Of a DNA stretch of 64,000 nucleotides, positions 24,875 through 33,276 are shown one piece after another. Source of the DNA: JAJXXT01 sp963764465. Its GTDB lineage: Bacteria; Pseudomonadota; Alphaproteobacteria; Acetobacterales; Acetobacteraceae. The notes under the pieces were generated by a model. The model worked only from the letters and a program-made list of their open reading frames with translations. It searched no databases and was not told the DNA's origin. Within the stretch, counting starts at the first letter, position 1, and every line of letters begins with the position of its first letter. The stretch is from the NCBI GenBank assembly GCA_963764465.1, contig CAVXSO010000002.1, positions 124,001 to 188,000 of the forward strand. The letters run 5' to 3'. Made by a program: the position numbers and the translations under genes.

Positions 24875-26469
24875 GCCTTATGGATGTCGGCGTACTTCGT
24901 GTAGTCTGGCATCGGGCCGATCTTGAGGCCGGAGACGCCCTTGCCGAGAACCGCGGTCGCGTTCTGCTGCATCATCATCGCGAACGGCGCGCGGTCGCGG
25001 AACTTGCGCTGCATGTCCTGGTAGATCGCGATGCGCTTGGCGCCGTCGAGCTCCTTCACCGCGTCCTCGGCCATCTTGGTCAGCTCGGGGTCGAAGAAGT
25101 GGCAGCGCCAGGCGAGGATCTTGAGCTTGGAGTTGTCGGAGTCGTCCGGGTCCGCGCAGAACGCCTGGGCGTTCGAGTTGGGATCGAAATAATCCGAGCC
25201 CCATTGCAGCATGATGAGGTCGTGCTGGCGGGCGCGCATCTTGGTGATGACCTGCTTCTGCTCGCCGGGCAGCAGCTTCACGTCGATGCCGATGTCCTTG
25301 AGGTTCGCCTGCACCGCCTGGGCGACGTCGTTGAAGGGGGCGGCGGAGTAGTGATCGAGCGTGACGGAGAAGCCGTTCGGGTAGCCGGCCTCCGCCATCA
25401 GCGCCTTGGCCTTGGCGACGTCGCGCTTGAACGGGATGTCGGTCAGCGCGCCGGGCAGGCCCGCGGGCAGGAAGCTCTGCGAGATCGAGTAGGTGCCGGG
25501 CAGGATGTTGTTGGCGATCGCCTCGTAGTCGATCGCCCACTTGATCGCCTGGTGCACCTGCGGCTTGGCCAGGTCGGCCTTGCCCATGTTCATGCCGACA
25601 TACATCGACGTCGCCTGGCCGGACCTGAGCACGGTGAACGACTTGTTGCCCGCGATCTGCTTGAGGTTGTCGGCCTGCAGGTCGCGCGCGATGTCGATGT
25701 CGCCCTTCTGCAGCTGCAGCAGCTGCGAGGCGGGCTCGGAGATGTGCTTGATGACGATGCGGCGCACGCCGACGCGCACCGGGGAGTGGATGTTCGCCTC
25801 CAGGATGACGTGGTCGGAGGCGGCCCAGGAAACGAGGCGGTAGGGGCCGCTGCCGGCGGTGTTGGTCTTGAGCCAGCCATTGCCCATGTCGCCGCCCTTG
25901 GCGTGCGCCATCACGGTCTTCTTGTCGACGATGCAGGCGACGTTGGCGGAGAGGCAGAACAGCAGGAAGCTGGTCGCGAACGCGGACGGCAGCACCATCT
26001 TCAGCGTGTGCGCGTCGGGCGCGGTGATCAGCTGCTCGACGTTGTCCTTGGTGTAGCCGAACTGGGTGAGGATGAAGCCCGGCGTCTTGTTGAGGATGAC
26101 GACGCGCTGCAGCGAGAACGCGGCATCCTCCGCCGACATGACGTTGCCGGAGGCGAACTTGATGCCGGGCTTGATCTTGAAGGTGACGGTCAGGCCATCG
26201 GGAGACACGCTCCAGGACGACGCCGCGTCGCCCACCACCGTGGTGCCGGTGTTGAGGTCCGGCGTGACCAGCTTGTTGTAGCAGTTGCCGTCCACCTCGT
26301 TGTCGGTGAACTCGTAGCTTTCCGCCGGGTCGAAGCTGACGATGTCATCGATCTGCTTGCCCATCACCGCGATCCCCTTGGGGGTCTTGGCAAGGGCGTC
26401 CTCGGCGGCGAGCGACGCCAGGACGGGGGATGCGGCCGAGGCGGCCAGCACGGAGCGGCGGGTCAGCAT
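24871..26469 (-). CDS. Peptide-type ABC transporter substrate-binding protein
   Basis: A 532-residue family 5 extracellular solute-binding protein. The N-terminus 'MLTRRSVLAASAASP' with twin Arg and an AxA-type end (DALA) suggests Tat- or Sec-dependent export to the periplasm. Typical SBP_bac_5 stretches include 'SWSVSPDGLTVTFKIKPGIK', 'AIKWAIDYEAIANNILPG' and 'AKALMAEAGYPNGFSV'. The ATG at 26469 has GGGAGA upstream. It is the first gene of a six-gene operon ending with the CocE-like hydrolase. The ligand may be a peptide, opine, glycoside or nickel chelate; the pairing with an ester/amide hydrolase favours a conjugated small molecule (inference). Confidence 0.92.
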   Translation of the reverse strand: MLTRRSVLAASAASPVLASLAAEDALAKTPKGIAVMGKQIDDIVSFDPAESYEFTDNEVDGNCYNKLVTPDLNTGTTVVGDAASSWSVSPDGLTVTFKIKPGIKFASGNVMSAEDAAFSLQRVVILNKTPGFILTQFGYTKDNVEQLITAPDAHTLKMVLPSAFATSFLLFCLSANVACIVDKKTVMAHAKGGDMGNGWLKTNTAGSGPYRLVSWAASDHVILEANIHSPVRVGVRRIVIKHISEPASQLLQLQKGDIDIARDLQADNLKQIAGNKSFTVLRSGQATSMYVGMNMGKADLAKPQVHQAIKWAIDYEAIANNILPGTYSISQSFLPAGLPGALTDIPFKRDVAKAKALMAEAGYPNGFSVTLDHYSAAPFNDVAQAVQANLKDIGIDVKLLPGEQKQVITKMRARQHDLIMLQWGSDYFDPNSNAQAFCADPDDSDNSKLKILAWRCHFFDPELTKMAEDAVKELDGAKRIAIYQDMQRKFRDRAPFAMMMQQNATAVLGKGVSGLKIGPMPDYTKYADIHKA

Positions 26470-26603
26470 GTTGGTTCTCCCAGAAGCCTGAACGCCTCTT
26501 CCTAGCACACGCCGTGCCCGCCGGAAGGGGGGGCAAGCGGTGCCGAAACTGTTGGCCGGGAGGGAAAGGCGGGGCGCAGACGGGCGGGCCGGCCGGGGCC
26601 GGG

Positions 26604-27938
26604 TCAGCCGGTGGCATCCTCCGCCTCCTCCGCCTCGAGGAAGAACTGCGCCGCCTCCTCGTCGTAGGCGTAGAGCTCGGCGTAGCGGCCCCAGGAGATG
26701 ACGGCGTGCAGCGTTTCCTCGGCGTAGTCGGGGCTCATGTGGTCCTCCAGCTCGTCGAGGAAGCGCACCGAGGAGGCGCGGTGGTTCCAGCGCTCGTCGA
26801 GCGTGCGGCGGATCGCGCCGGCGAGCGGGACGTGCTGGCGCAGGGCATGGGCGAAGCGAAGCTTGCGGTCGTCGGTCTCGGCCTGGACGAAGGCGCGCCC
26901 CCCCTCCGTAAGGCGGATGTCGCCCTCCTCGAATTCCGCGAAGTGCAGCAGCTGGAGCGTCTCGCCGAAGGGCAGCAGTTCGTCGGCCTCCAGCTGCAGG
27001 GCCGCGGCCAGCGCCGGCAGGTCCGCGCGCCCGTCGTAGGGCGGGGCCGCCAGCGTTTCCATCAGGCCCGCGAGCACGTTGGTCGAGACCGCGTGCAGGG
27101 GCGTGTTGATGGTGACCTCGGGCGCCTGTGCTGCGACGGTGCCGGGGGTGGCAAGGCTCGGCGCGCGGCGCGTCATCACCGCGTAGATGTCGTCCACCAT
27201 CTGGCGGAAGGCGGGGGCGAGGCGATTGCGCGGGTGCGGGAAGGGCACGCGCAGCTCGTGCGCCACGCGGCCGGGGTTGGAGGAGAAGACGAGGATGCGG
27301 TCGCACATCAGCACCGCCTCCTCGATGTTGTGCGTCACCATCAGGATCGACTTGAGCGGCAGCTTGCGCTCCGACCACAGGTCGATGAGGTCGGTGCGCA
27401 GCGTTTCCGCGGTCAGCACGTCCAGCGCCGAAAACGGCTCGTCCATCAGCAGCAGGTCGGGGTGGACGACGAGCGCGCGGGCGAGGCCGACGCGCTGGCG
27501 CATGCCGCCGGAAAGCTCCTTGGGGTAGGCGCTCTCGTAGCCGCCGAGGCCGATCAGGTCGATCGCCTCCTCCGCGCGCTTCTCCCGCTCGGCCCGCGGG
27601 ATACCCTGCGCTTCCAGCCCGAGCTCCACGTTCTCGGCGACGGTCAGCCACGGGAAGAGGGCAAAACTCTGGAACACCATGGCGATGCCGGGGACCGGTC
27701 CGGCGATGGGGCGGCCGCGCCAGCGCACGTCGCCCGCGGTCGGGCGCAGCAGGCCGGCCACGATGCGCAGCAGCGTGGACTTGCCGGAGCCGGAACGGCC
27801 GAGCAGGCCCACGATCTCGCCCTCGCGCAGCGTCAGCTCGACGTCCTCAAGCACGAGCAGGTCGGCGCTCGCCTCCTTGTGATAGGACTGGCGGCAGCCG
27901 TGCACCTCGATGAGCGTGTCCGCGACGTTGGTGTCCAT
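26604..27938 (-). CDS. ABC transporter ATPase with AAA-associated C-terminal domain (nitrate/sulfonate-type)
   Basis: 444 residues. The first ~250 are a NitT/TauT-class ATPase with Walker A (GRSGSGKST), Q-loop 'MVFQSFALFPWLTV', signature LSGGMRQR and Walker B (DLLLMDEPFSALD). The last ~180 residues are an AAA-associated C-terminal domain, which looks helical and winged-helix-like (LAALPALAAALQLEADEL-type segment, then 'FEEGDIRLTEGGRAFVQA'). This domain may sense a cytosolic signal or regulate the ATPase. It lies 28 bases downstream of the permease gene. No binding-protein gene accompanies the pair. The domain call is confident; the substrate is unknown. Confidence 0.9.
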   Translation of the reverse strand: MDTNVADTLIEVHGCRQSYHKEASADLLVLEDVELTLREGEIVGLLGRSGSGKSTLLRIVAGLLRPTAGDVRWRGRPIAGPVPGIAMVFQSFALFPWLTVAENVELGLEAQGIPRAEREKRAEEAIDLIGLGGYESAYPKELSGGMRQRVGLARALVVHPDLLLMDEPFSALDVLTAETLRTDLIDLWSERKLPLKSILMVTHNIEEAVLMCDRILVFSSNPGRVAHELRVPFPHPRNRLAPAFRQMVDDIYAVMTRRAPSLATPGTVAAQAPEVTINTPLHAVSTNVLAGLMETLAAPPYDGRADLPALAAALQLEADELLPFGETLQLLHFAEFEEGDIRLTEGGRAFVQAETDDRKLRFAHALRQHVPLAGAIRRTLDERWNHRASSVRFLDELEDHMSPDYAEETLHAVISWGRYAELYAYDEEAAQFFLEAEEAEDATG

Positions 27939-27966
27939 GGCGTGCTTCCTAACCGAGGCCCGATTC

Positions 27967-29697
27967 TCAGCCCGTCACCGTGCGGCGGCTCGCGTAATCG
28001 TAGAGCGGGCGCCACAGGATGCGGTTGAAGGTGACGACAAAGGCGGACATCACGATCACCCCGAGCACGATCTTGTGGAAATCGCCGGCACTGGTCGCCT
28101 TCGCGATATAGGCGCCGAGCCCGTGCGCGGCGAGCTTCGTGTTCCCCCAGGAGGCGACCTCGGCGACGATCGCCGCATTCCACGAGCCGCCGGAGGCGGT
28201 GAGCGCGCCGGTGACGAAGTAGGGCAGCACGCCGGGCAGCATCACGCGGCGCCACCACAGCAGGCCGCCGACGCGGAGGTTCCTCGCCACTTCCTGCAGG
28301 TCGCCTGGAAACGCGGCGGCGCCGGCGATGACGTTGAACAGGATGTACCACTGCGTGCCCAGGATCATCAGCGGCGTGAGGAAAATGTCCGGGTTGAGAT
28401 GGAACGTCACGATGACAACGACGAAGGGCGGGAACAGCAGGTTGGCGGGGAAGGCGGCGAGGAACTGCACCAGCGGCTGCACGCGCCGCGCCCAGGCGGG
28501 ACGCAGGCCGAGCCAGACGCCAACCGGCACCCAGACCAGCGAGGCCAGCGCGATCAGCACGACGACGCGGGCAAGGGTGATGAAGCCGAGCAGGACCACG
28601 CGCAGCAGGTCCGACCAGTGCAGCGTCTCGGCGACGAAGCTCACGGTGCGCCACAGCGCGAAGGCGGCGACGGCGGCGACGACGATGCCGAAGACGATGT
28701 CGCCGGGCAGGCTGGATTTCGGCGCCTGGGTTTCCGCGCGCCGTGGGCGGGGCAGGCGCAGCGGCAGGCCGGTGACGAAGCCCACGAGGTGCCCGAACTC
28801 CTCGCCGGCGCGGCGCAGCAGCGTTGTCCGGCGCAGCATCGCAAGCAGCCACGGGTCCGCGGCCGTGGCGCTCGCCGTGGTCTCGACACGGAACTTCGCG
28901 GACCAGGCGACCAGCGGGCGGAACAGCAGCTGGTCGTATGCGAGGATGACGAGCAGCATGGCGCCGATCGCCCAGAAGACGGCGCGGATGTCCCGTTCCT
29001 CGAGCGCCTTGGCCACGTAGGAGCCGATGCCCGGCAGCTCCCAGGTCTTGTCGCCGAGCGTGATCGCCTCGGACGCCACGACGAAGAACCAGCCGCCCGA
29101 CATCGACAGCATCGTGTTCCACACCAGGCCCGGCATCGCGAAGGGAACCTCGAGCCGCCAGAAGCGCTGCCAGCCGGTGAGGCGGAAGCCGCGGCAGGCC
29201 TCGTCGAGATCCGCGGGCAGCGTGGTCAGCGCCTGGTAGAAGCTGAACGCCATGTTCCAGGCCTGGCTGGTGAAGATCGCGAAGATCGCCGCGAGTTCGA
29301 GGCCGAGCACGTTGCCGGGGAAGAGGTTGAGGAAGAAGGCGACGGTAAAGGACAGGAAGCCCAGGATCGGCACCGATTGCAGGATGTCGAGGATCGGGAC
29401 CAGCACGCGCGCGGCGCGCCGGCTCTTCGCGGCCCAGGTCGCGTAGGTGAAGGTGAAGAGCAGCGAGGCGACGAGGGCGGCGAACATGCGCATCGTCGTG
29501 CGCAGCGCGTATTCCGGCAGATTGGCGGGATCGAGGCTGATGCTGCCGGCCCTGAGGGCCGCGATCGGCATCACGGTGCCGCGCGCGGCGGCGGCGATGG
29601 CGGCAAGCATGCCCAGCACCGCGGCGAAGGCCGCGAGATCCCAGGCATTCGGCAGCCGACGATGCGCCATCGCGGCCGGGGTAAGCGTGCTCGACAT
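27967..29697 (-). CDS. Double-length ABC transporter permease (two fused permease domains)
   Basis: 576 residues, about twice a NitT/TauT permease. Two BPD_transp_1-type domains are visible: one at ~60-265 with the EAA loop 'EACRGFRLTGWQRFWRLEVP', and a second at ~365-570 with 'EVARNLRVGGLLWWRRVMLP'. A linker of about 80 charged residues joins them (~275-355). A single chain could thus form the whole transmembrane pore. It partners with the following ATPase, 28 bases downstream, and together they form a minimal two-gene system. The start at 29697 follows a 208-base gap that contains a 12-bp tandem repeat array. Confidence 0.92.
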   Translation of the reverse strand: MSSTLTPAAMAHRRLPNAWDLAAFAAVLGMLAAIAAAARGTVMPIAALRAGSISLDPANLPEYALRTTMRMFAALVASLLFTFTYATWAAKSRRAARVLVPILDILQSVPILGFLSFTVAFFLNLFPGNVLGLELAAIFAIFTSQAWNMAFSFYQALTTLPADLDEACRGFRLTGWQRFWRLEVPFAMPGLVWNTMLSMSGGWFFVVASEAITLGDKTWELPGIGSYVAKALEERDIRAVFWAIGAMLLVILAYDQLLFRPLVAWSAKFRVETTASATAADPWLLAMLRRTTLLRRAGEEFGHLVGFVTGLPLRLPRPRRAETQAPKSSLPGDIVFGIVVAAVAAFALWRTVSFVAETLHWSDLLRVVLLGFITLARVVVLIALASLVWVPVGVWLGLRPAWARRVQPLVQFLAAFPANLLFPPFVVVIVTFHLNPDIFLTPLMILGTQWYILFNVIAGAAAFPGDLQEVARNLRVGGLLWWRRVMLPGVLPYFVTGALTASGGSWNAAIVAEVASWGNTKLAAHGLGAYIAKATSAGDFHKIVLGVIVMSAFVVTFNRILWRPLYDYASRRTVTG

Positions 29698-29784
29698 CGC
29701 GATGGTCCGGTGGGCGGGTTACGGGACGTGGCCCCTTAGCCCAGCCCGGGTTCCGCTGTCACCCGGGGCGCGCATGTTGCTTTC

Positions 29785-29868
29785 ATGACGGCGGGCGTGA
29801 CGGCGGGCGTGACGGCGGGCGTGACGGCGGGCGTGACGGCGGGCGCGACGGCGGGCATGACGGCGGGG
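29785..29868. repeat. 12-bp tandem repeat array, seven units
   Basis: Seven consecutive units of GTGACGGCGGGC or one- to two-base variants: 29785-29796 starts with A, units 2-5 are identical, unit 6 has GCG in place of GTG, and unit 7 starts with A and ends in G. The identical central units point to recent expansion by slippage. The array sits in the gap between the dut stop and the start of the double permease gene, so it lies upstream of that ABC operon. It is open in one frame as Thr-Ala-Gly-Val repeats, but that reading has no gene-like context. Confidence 0.95.
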
Positions 29869-29905
29869 GAGCCGGGGGCGTCCGGCGTGCTTCAGGTGCC
29901 CGTGC

Positions 29906-30367
29906 TTAGGTGCCCGTGGTTCCGAGGCCCGTGCTGCCGAAGCCGCCGGCGCCGCGCGCCGTCGCGTCCAGGCTCTCGACCTCGTGCCAGGCGAGGCGCG
30001 TGACCGGGGCGAGCACCGCCTGGGCGATGCGCAGGCCGCGGGTGATGGTGAAGGAATCGGTGCCGGCGTTGAGCACGATCACGCCGATCTCGCCGCGGTA
30101 GTCCTCGTCGATGGTGCCGGGGCTGTTGGGCAGCACGACGCCGTGGCGCAGCGCGAGGCCGGAGCGGGGGCGGACCTGCAGCTCGTAGCCGGCGGGCAGG
30201 GCGATGGCGAGGCCTGTCGGGACCAGCGTGCGCTCGCCGGGTGCCAGCGTCACCGGCGTGGCCACGGCGGCGAGCAGGTCGAGGCCCGCGGCGCCATCGG
30301 TCGCGTAGGCTGGCAGCGGCAGGTCGCGCCCGTGCGGCAGGCGGGTGACGGCGACGCGCACGCTCAC
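29906..30367 (-). CDS. dut: Deoxyuridine 5'-triphosphate nucleotidohydrolase (dUTPase)
   Basis: A 153-residue trimeric dUTPase that converts dUTP to dUMP and pyrophosphate, keeping uracil out of DNA and supplying dTMP synthesis. All five motifs are seen: GAAGLDLLAA (I), RPRSGLA (II), 'GTIDEDYRGEIGVIVLNAG' (III), RIAQAVLAPV (IV) and ARGAGGFGSTG (V). The GTG start at 30367 overlaps the coaBC stop by 4 bases (GTGA), so the pair is coupled. The last codons carry a short extra tail generated by a 14-bp-spaced duplication of AGGTGCCCGTG (29894-29904 and 29908-29918) around the stop. Confidence 0.96.
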   Translation of the reverse strand: MSVRVAVTRLPHGRDLPLPAYATDGAAGLDLLAAVATPVTLAPGERTLVPTGLAIALPAGYELQVRPRSGLALRHGVVLPNSPGTIDEDYRGEIGVIVLNAGTDSFTITRGLRIAQAVLAPVTRLAWHEVESLDATARGAGGFGSTGLGTTGT

Positions 30368-31575
30368 GCGGGGTTGCCCGCGAGGTGTCCGGCGATGCGC
30401 CGGGCGAGGCGGCGCGCGACTTCGTCCTTGGCCAGGCGCGGCCAGTTCTCGATGCCGGAGGCGGTCACGAGGTGCACCTCGTTGGCCTCGCCGCCCATGA
30501 CGTCGCCGGCGACGTCGTTGGCGACGATCCAGTCGCAGCCCTTGCGCGCGCGCTTTTCGGTGGCGTTGGCGTCGAGGCTCTCCGTCTCCGCCGCGAAGCC
30601 AACGACGAGGCGCGGGCGGCTGGGGCCCGGGGCCGAGAGGGTCGCGAGGATGTCGGGGTTGGCGGCGAGGCTGAGCGCTGGCGGCGGCGCGCCAGGCACC
30701 TTCTTGATCTTGCCGGTGGCGGCGCTCGCCACGCGCCAGTCCGCGACGGCGGCGGCACAGATGGCAACGTCGGCGGGCAGGGCGGCCTCGCACGCGGCGA
30801 GCATGTCCCGTGCCGTCTCCACGTGGCGGATTTCGACGCCGGCGGGATCGGGGACCGCGACCGGGCCGCTGACCAGGGTCACGCGCGCGCCCAGGGCAGC
30901 GAGTGCCGCGGCGATGGCGTGGCCCTGCCGGCCGGAGCTGCGGTTGGCGATGTAGCGCACGGGATCGATCGGCTCGTGCGTCGGGCCGCTGGTGACCAGG
31001 ATGTGGCGGCCGGCGAGCGGGCGGTGGCGCGGCGAGAGCGCGGCCTCGATGGCGGCGAGGATGGCCGGCGGCTCGGCGAGACGGCCCGGGCCGTATTCGT
31101 TGCACGCCATCGGCCCCTCGTCCGGGCCCACGAAGGCGACGCCGCGGCGGGCGAGCAGCGCGACATTGGCCTGCGTCGCCGCGTGCTGCCACATGCGCAC
31201 GTTCATCGCGGGGGCGGCGAGCACCGGCTTGTCGGTCGCGAGCAGCACGGTGGTCGCGAGATCGTCGGCGAGGCCGCCGGCCATGCGCGCGAGCAGGTTC
31301 GCGGTCGCGGGTGCCACGACCAGCAGGTCGGCGGCGCGCGAGAGCTGGATGTGGCCCATCTCGTTCTCGTCGGTGAGCGAGAAGAGGTCTGTGTAGACAC
31401 GGGATTCCGTGAGCGCCTGCACCGAGAGCGGGGTGACGAAATGCTGCGCCGAAGCGCTGAGCACGGCGCTGACGCTGGCCTCCGCCTTGCGCAGCAGGCG
31501 GATCAGCTCCAGCACCTTGTAGGCGGCGATGCCGCCGCCGACGATGAGCAGCATGCGCTTGCCGGCGAGGGTCAT
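30364..31575 (-). CDS. coaBC: Bifunctional phosphopantothenoylcysteine decarboxylase/phosphopantothenate-cysteine ligase
   Basis: A 403-residue CoaBC (Dfp) enzyme of coenzyme A synthesis. The N-terminal flavoprotein decarboxylase half has 'LLIVGGGIAAYKVLELIR' and the P-x-M-N-x-x-M-W motif (PAMNVRMW). The C-terminal ligase half begins at ~185 with 'LVTSGPTHEPIDPVRYIANR' and contains 'SSGRQGHAIA' and 'AAVADWR'. It converts 4'-phosphopantothenate plus cysteine to 4'-phosphopantetheine in the cytosol. The ATG at 31575 is chosen because translation upstream of it is only out-of-frame ubiE. It lies 10 bases after ubiE and overlaps dut by 4 bases. Confidence 0.96.
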   Translation of the reverse strand: MTLAGKRMLLIVGGGIAAYKVLELIRLLRKAEASVSAVLSASAQHFVTPLSVQALTESRVYTDLFSLTDENEMGHIQLSRAADLLVVAPATANLLARMAGGLADDLATTVLLATDKPVLAAPAMNVRMWQHAATQANVALLARRGVAFVGPDEGPMACNEYGPGRLAEPPAILAAIEAALSPRHRPLAGRHILVTSGPTHEPIDPVRYIANRSSGRQGHAIAAALAALGARVTLVSGPVAVPDPAGVEIRHVETARDMLAACEAALPADVAICAAAVADWRVASAATGKIKKVPGAPPPALSLAANPDILATLSAPGPSRPRLVVGFAAETESLDANATEKRARKGCDWIVANDVAGDVMGGEANEVHLVTASGIENWPRLAKDEVARRLARRIAGHLAGNPA

Positions 31576-31585
31576 CCGGCGCGGC

Positions 31586-32368
31586 TCACAGTTTCCAGCC
31601 GCTGTGGATCGCGGCGATGCCGCCGGTGAGGTTCTCCACGCCGACGCGCGCGAAGCCCGCCGCGCGCAGCATGCCGGCGAGCGTTTCCTGGTCGGGGAAC
31701 ATGCGGATGCTCTCGGCGAGGTACTGGTAGCTTTCGGCGTCGCTGGCGACGCGGCCGCCGATCCAGGGCAGTGCGCGGAACGACCAGGCATCGTAGGCCG
31801 GGCGCAGGGCGGCAACGCGAAGGCGGGAGAATTCCAGGCAAAGGAAGCGCCCGCCACGGCGCAGCACGCGGTGCGCCTCGGCCAGCACGGCCGCCTTGTC
31901 GGTGCAGTTGCGCAGGCCGAACGCCATGCTCACCACGTCCTGCGAGGCATCGGGCAGCGGCAGGTGCTCGGCGTCGGCGACGAGGAACTCGATGTCGCGC
32001 ACCAGGCCGCGGTCGAGTGCCCTGCGGCGCGCCACCTCCACCATCGCGGGGTTGATGTCGGACAGGATCGCGGGGCCGCCGCCCGCCTCGCGCCAGAGGA
32101 AGGTGATGTCGCCGGTGCCGCCCGCGAGATCGAGCAGGCAGCGCCGCGGCGAGGGCGCGAGCCGCGTGAGGAAGCGCCGCTTCCAGGCACGGTGGATGCC
32201 GAGCGACATCAGGTCGTTCATGACGTCGTAGCGCGGCGCCACGCTCTCGAAGACGGCGCGCACCATCGAGGCCTTCTCGGTCTTCGCCACGCGGCGATAG
32301 CCGAAGTCGGTCTCGGCCGCCGCCTCGTGCGGGGCGGAAGGCGCGTCGGGGGCGGGGTTGTTGTGCAT
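31586..32368 (-). CDS. ubiE: Ubiquinone/menaquinone biosynthesis C-methyltransferase UbiE
   Basis: A 260-residue class I SAM-dependent methyltransferase. 'ESVAPRYDVMNDLMSLGIHR' and 'LDLAGGTGDITF' (SAM motif I) are UbiE signatures; 'DVVSMAFGLRNCTDKAAVLA' and 'GGRFLCLEFS' follow. It methylates the quinone ring in ubiquinone (and, where present, menaquinone) synthesis. It is divergent from mutM with 28 bases between starts, and 10 bases upstream of coaBC. In many alphaproteobacteria ubiB sits between ubiE and coaBC; here it is absent. Confidence 0.96.
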   Translation of the reverse strand: MHNNPAPDAPSAPHEAAAETDFGYRRVAKTEKASMVRAVFESVAPRYDVMNDLMSLGIHRAWKRRFLTRLAPSPRRCLLDLAGGTGDITFLWREAGGGPAILSDINPAMVEVARRRALDRGLVRDIEFLVADAEHLPLPDASQDVVSMAFGLRNCTDKAAVLAEAHRVLRRGGRFLCLEFSRLRVAALRPAYDAWSFRALPWIGGRVASDAESYQYLAESIRMFPDQETLAGMLRAAGFARVGVENLTGGIAAIHSGWKL

Positions 32369-32396
32369 CGCGTGTCTCTATACGAGGCTCGGCGCC

Positions 32397-33245
32397 ATGC
32401 CGGAACTCCCCGAGGTCGAGACGGTGATGCGCGGGCTCGCGGCGCGCCTCGAGGGGCGGCGCGTTGCGCGGGCGGAACTGGCGCGGGCGGATCTGCGCTG
32501 GAAAGTGCCGGACGGGCTCGCCGCGGCGCTGCGCGGCTCGCGTGTGCTGGGGTTCCGCCGGCGCGCGAAATACATCCTGATGCGGCTCGAGGGCGGGCGC
32601 TCGGTGCTGATCCATCTTGGCATGTCGGGGCGCATGCGCATCGAGCGTGAGGACCGGACGCACGAGGCGGAGCCCGTGGCGCACGAGCACCTGGTGATGG
32701 TGACCGACGAGGGGTGGCGCATCGGCTTCATCGATCCGCGCCGGTTCGGCATGCTGGATCTGGTGGCGACGGAGGCGGAGGACGGTCACCGGTTGCTCGC
32801 CGGGCTGGGGCCGGAGCCGCTGGGCAACGAGTTCTCCGAGGCGTCGCTGTCGGCGGCGCTTGTCGGCAAGCGCACGCCGATCAAGGCGGCACTGCTGGAC
32901 CAGCGCGTGGTCGCGGGGCTCGGCAACATCTACGTGAGCGAGGCGTTGTTTCGCGCGCGAATCTCGCCCAGGCGCATGGCGGCCTCGGTTGCCGGCGCGC
33001 GCGCCGCGCGGCTGGTGCCGGCGATCCGCGAGACGCTGACGGAGGCGATCGCGGCCGGTGGCTCCAGCCTGCGCGACTATGTGCAGCCGGATGGGGAACT
33101 CGGCTATTTCAGCCACGCGTGGCGCGTCTATGGCCGCGAGGGCGAGAAATGCCCGGAGTGCCCCGGTTTGCCTGCTTGTGGCGGCGTGCGCCGCATCGTG
33201 CAGGCCGGGCGCAGCACGTTCCATTGTCCGCGGCTGCAGCGCTAG
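32397..33245 (+). CDS. mutM: Formamidopyrimidine-DNA glycosylase (MutM/Fpg)
   Basis: A 282-residue DNA repair glycosylase/AP lyase that removes 8-oxoguanine and ring-opened purines. The catalytic N-terminus PELPEVE is intact (Pro and Glu after the initiator Met). The conserved Lys (KRTPIKAALLDQ) and 'VAGLGNIYVSEALF' are present. The C-terminal zinc finger is atypical: Cys occur in CPEC, in a following PAC, and in HCPRLQR, where the usual fourth Cys is Leu. The start at 32397 is fixed by the catalytic residue; the longer frame from 32358 is not used. Divergent from ubiE. Confidence 0.95.
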   Translation: MPELPEVETVMRGLAARLEGRRVARAELARADLRWKVPDGLAAALRGSRVLGFRRRAKYILMRLEGGRSVLIHLGMSGRMRIEREDRTHEAEPVAHEHLVMVTDEGWRIGFIDPRRFGMLDLVATEAEDGHRLLAGLGPEPLGNEFSEASLSAALVGKRTPIKAALLDQRVVAGLGNIYVSEALFRARISPRRMAASVAGARAARLVPAIRETLTEAIAAGGSSLRDYVQPDGELGYFSHAWRVYGREGEKCPECPGLPACGGVRRIVQAGRSTFHCPRLQR

Positions 33246-33276
33246 CTAGAAGCGGCACGGCGAAGAGGAGCACGAC

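Noticed and set aside
29785..30003. A small protein with Thr-Ala-Gly-Val repeats
   Set aside because: It is only the translation of the 12-bp tandem array running into antisense dut, with no ribosome binding site.
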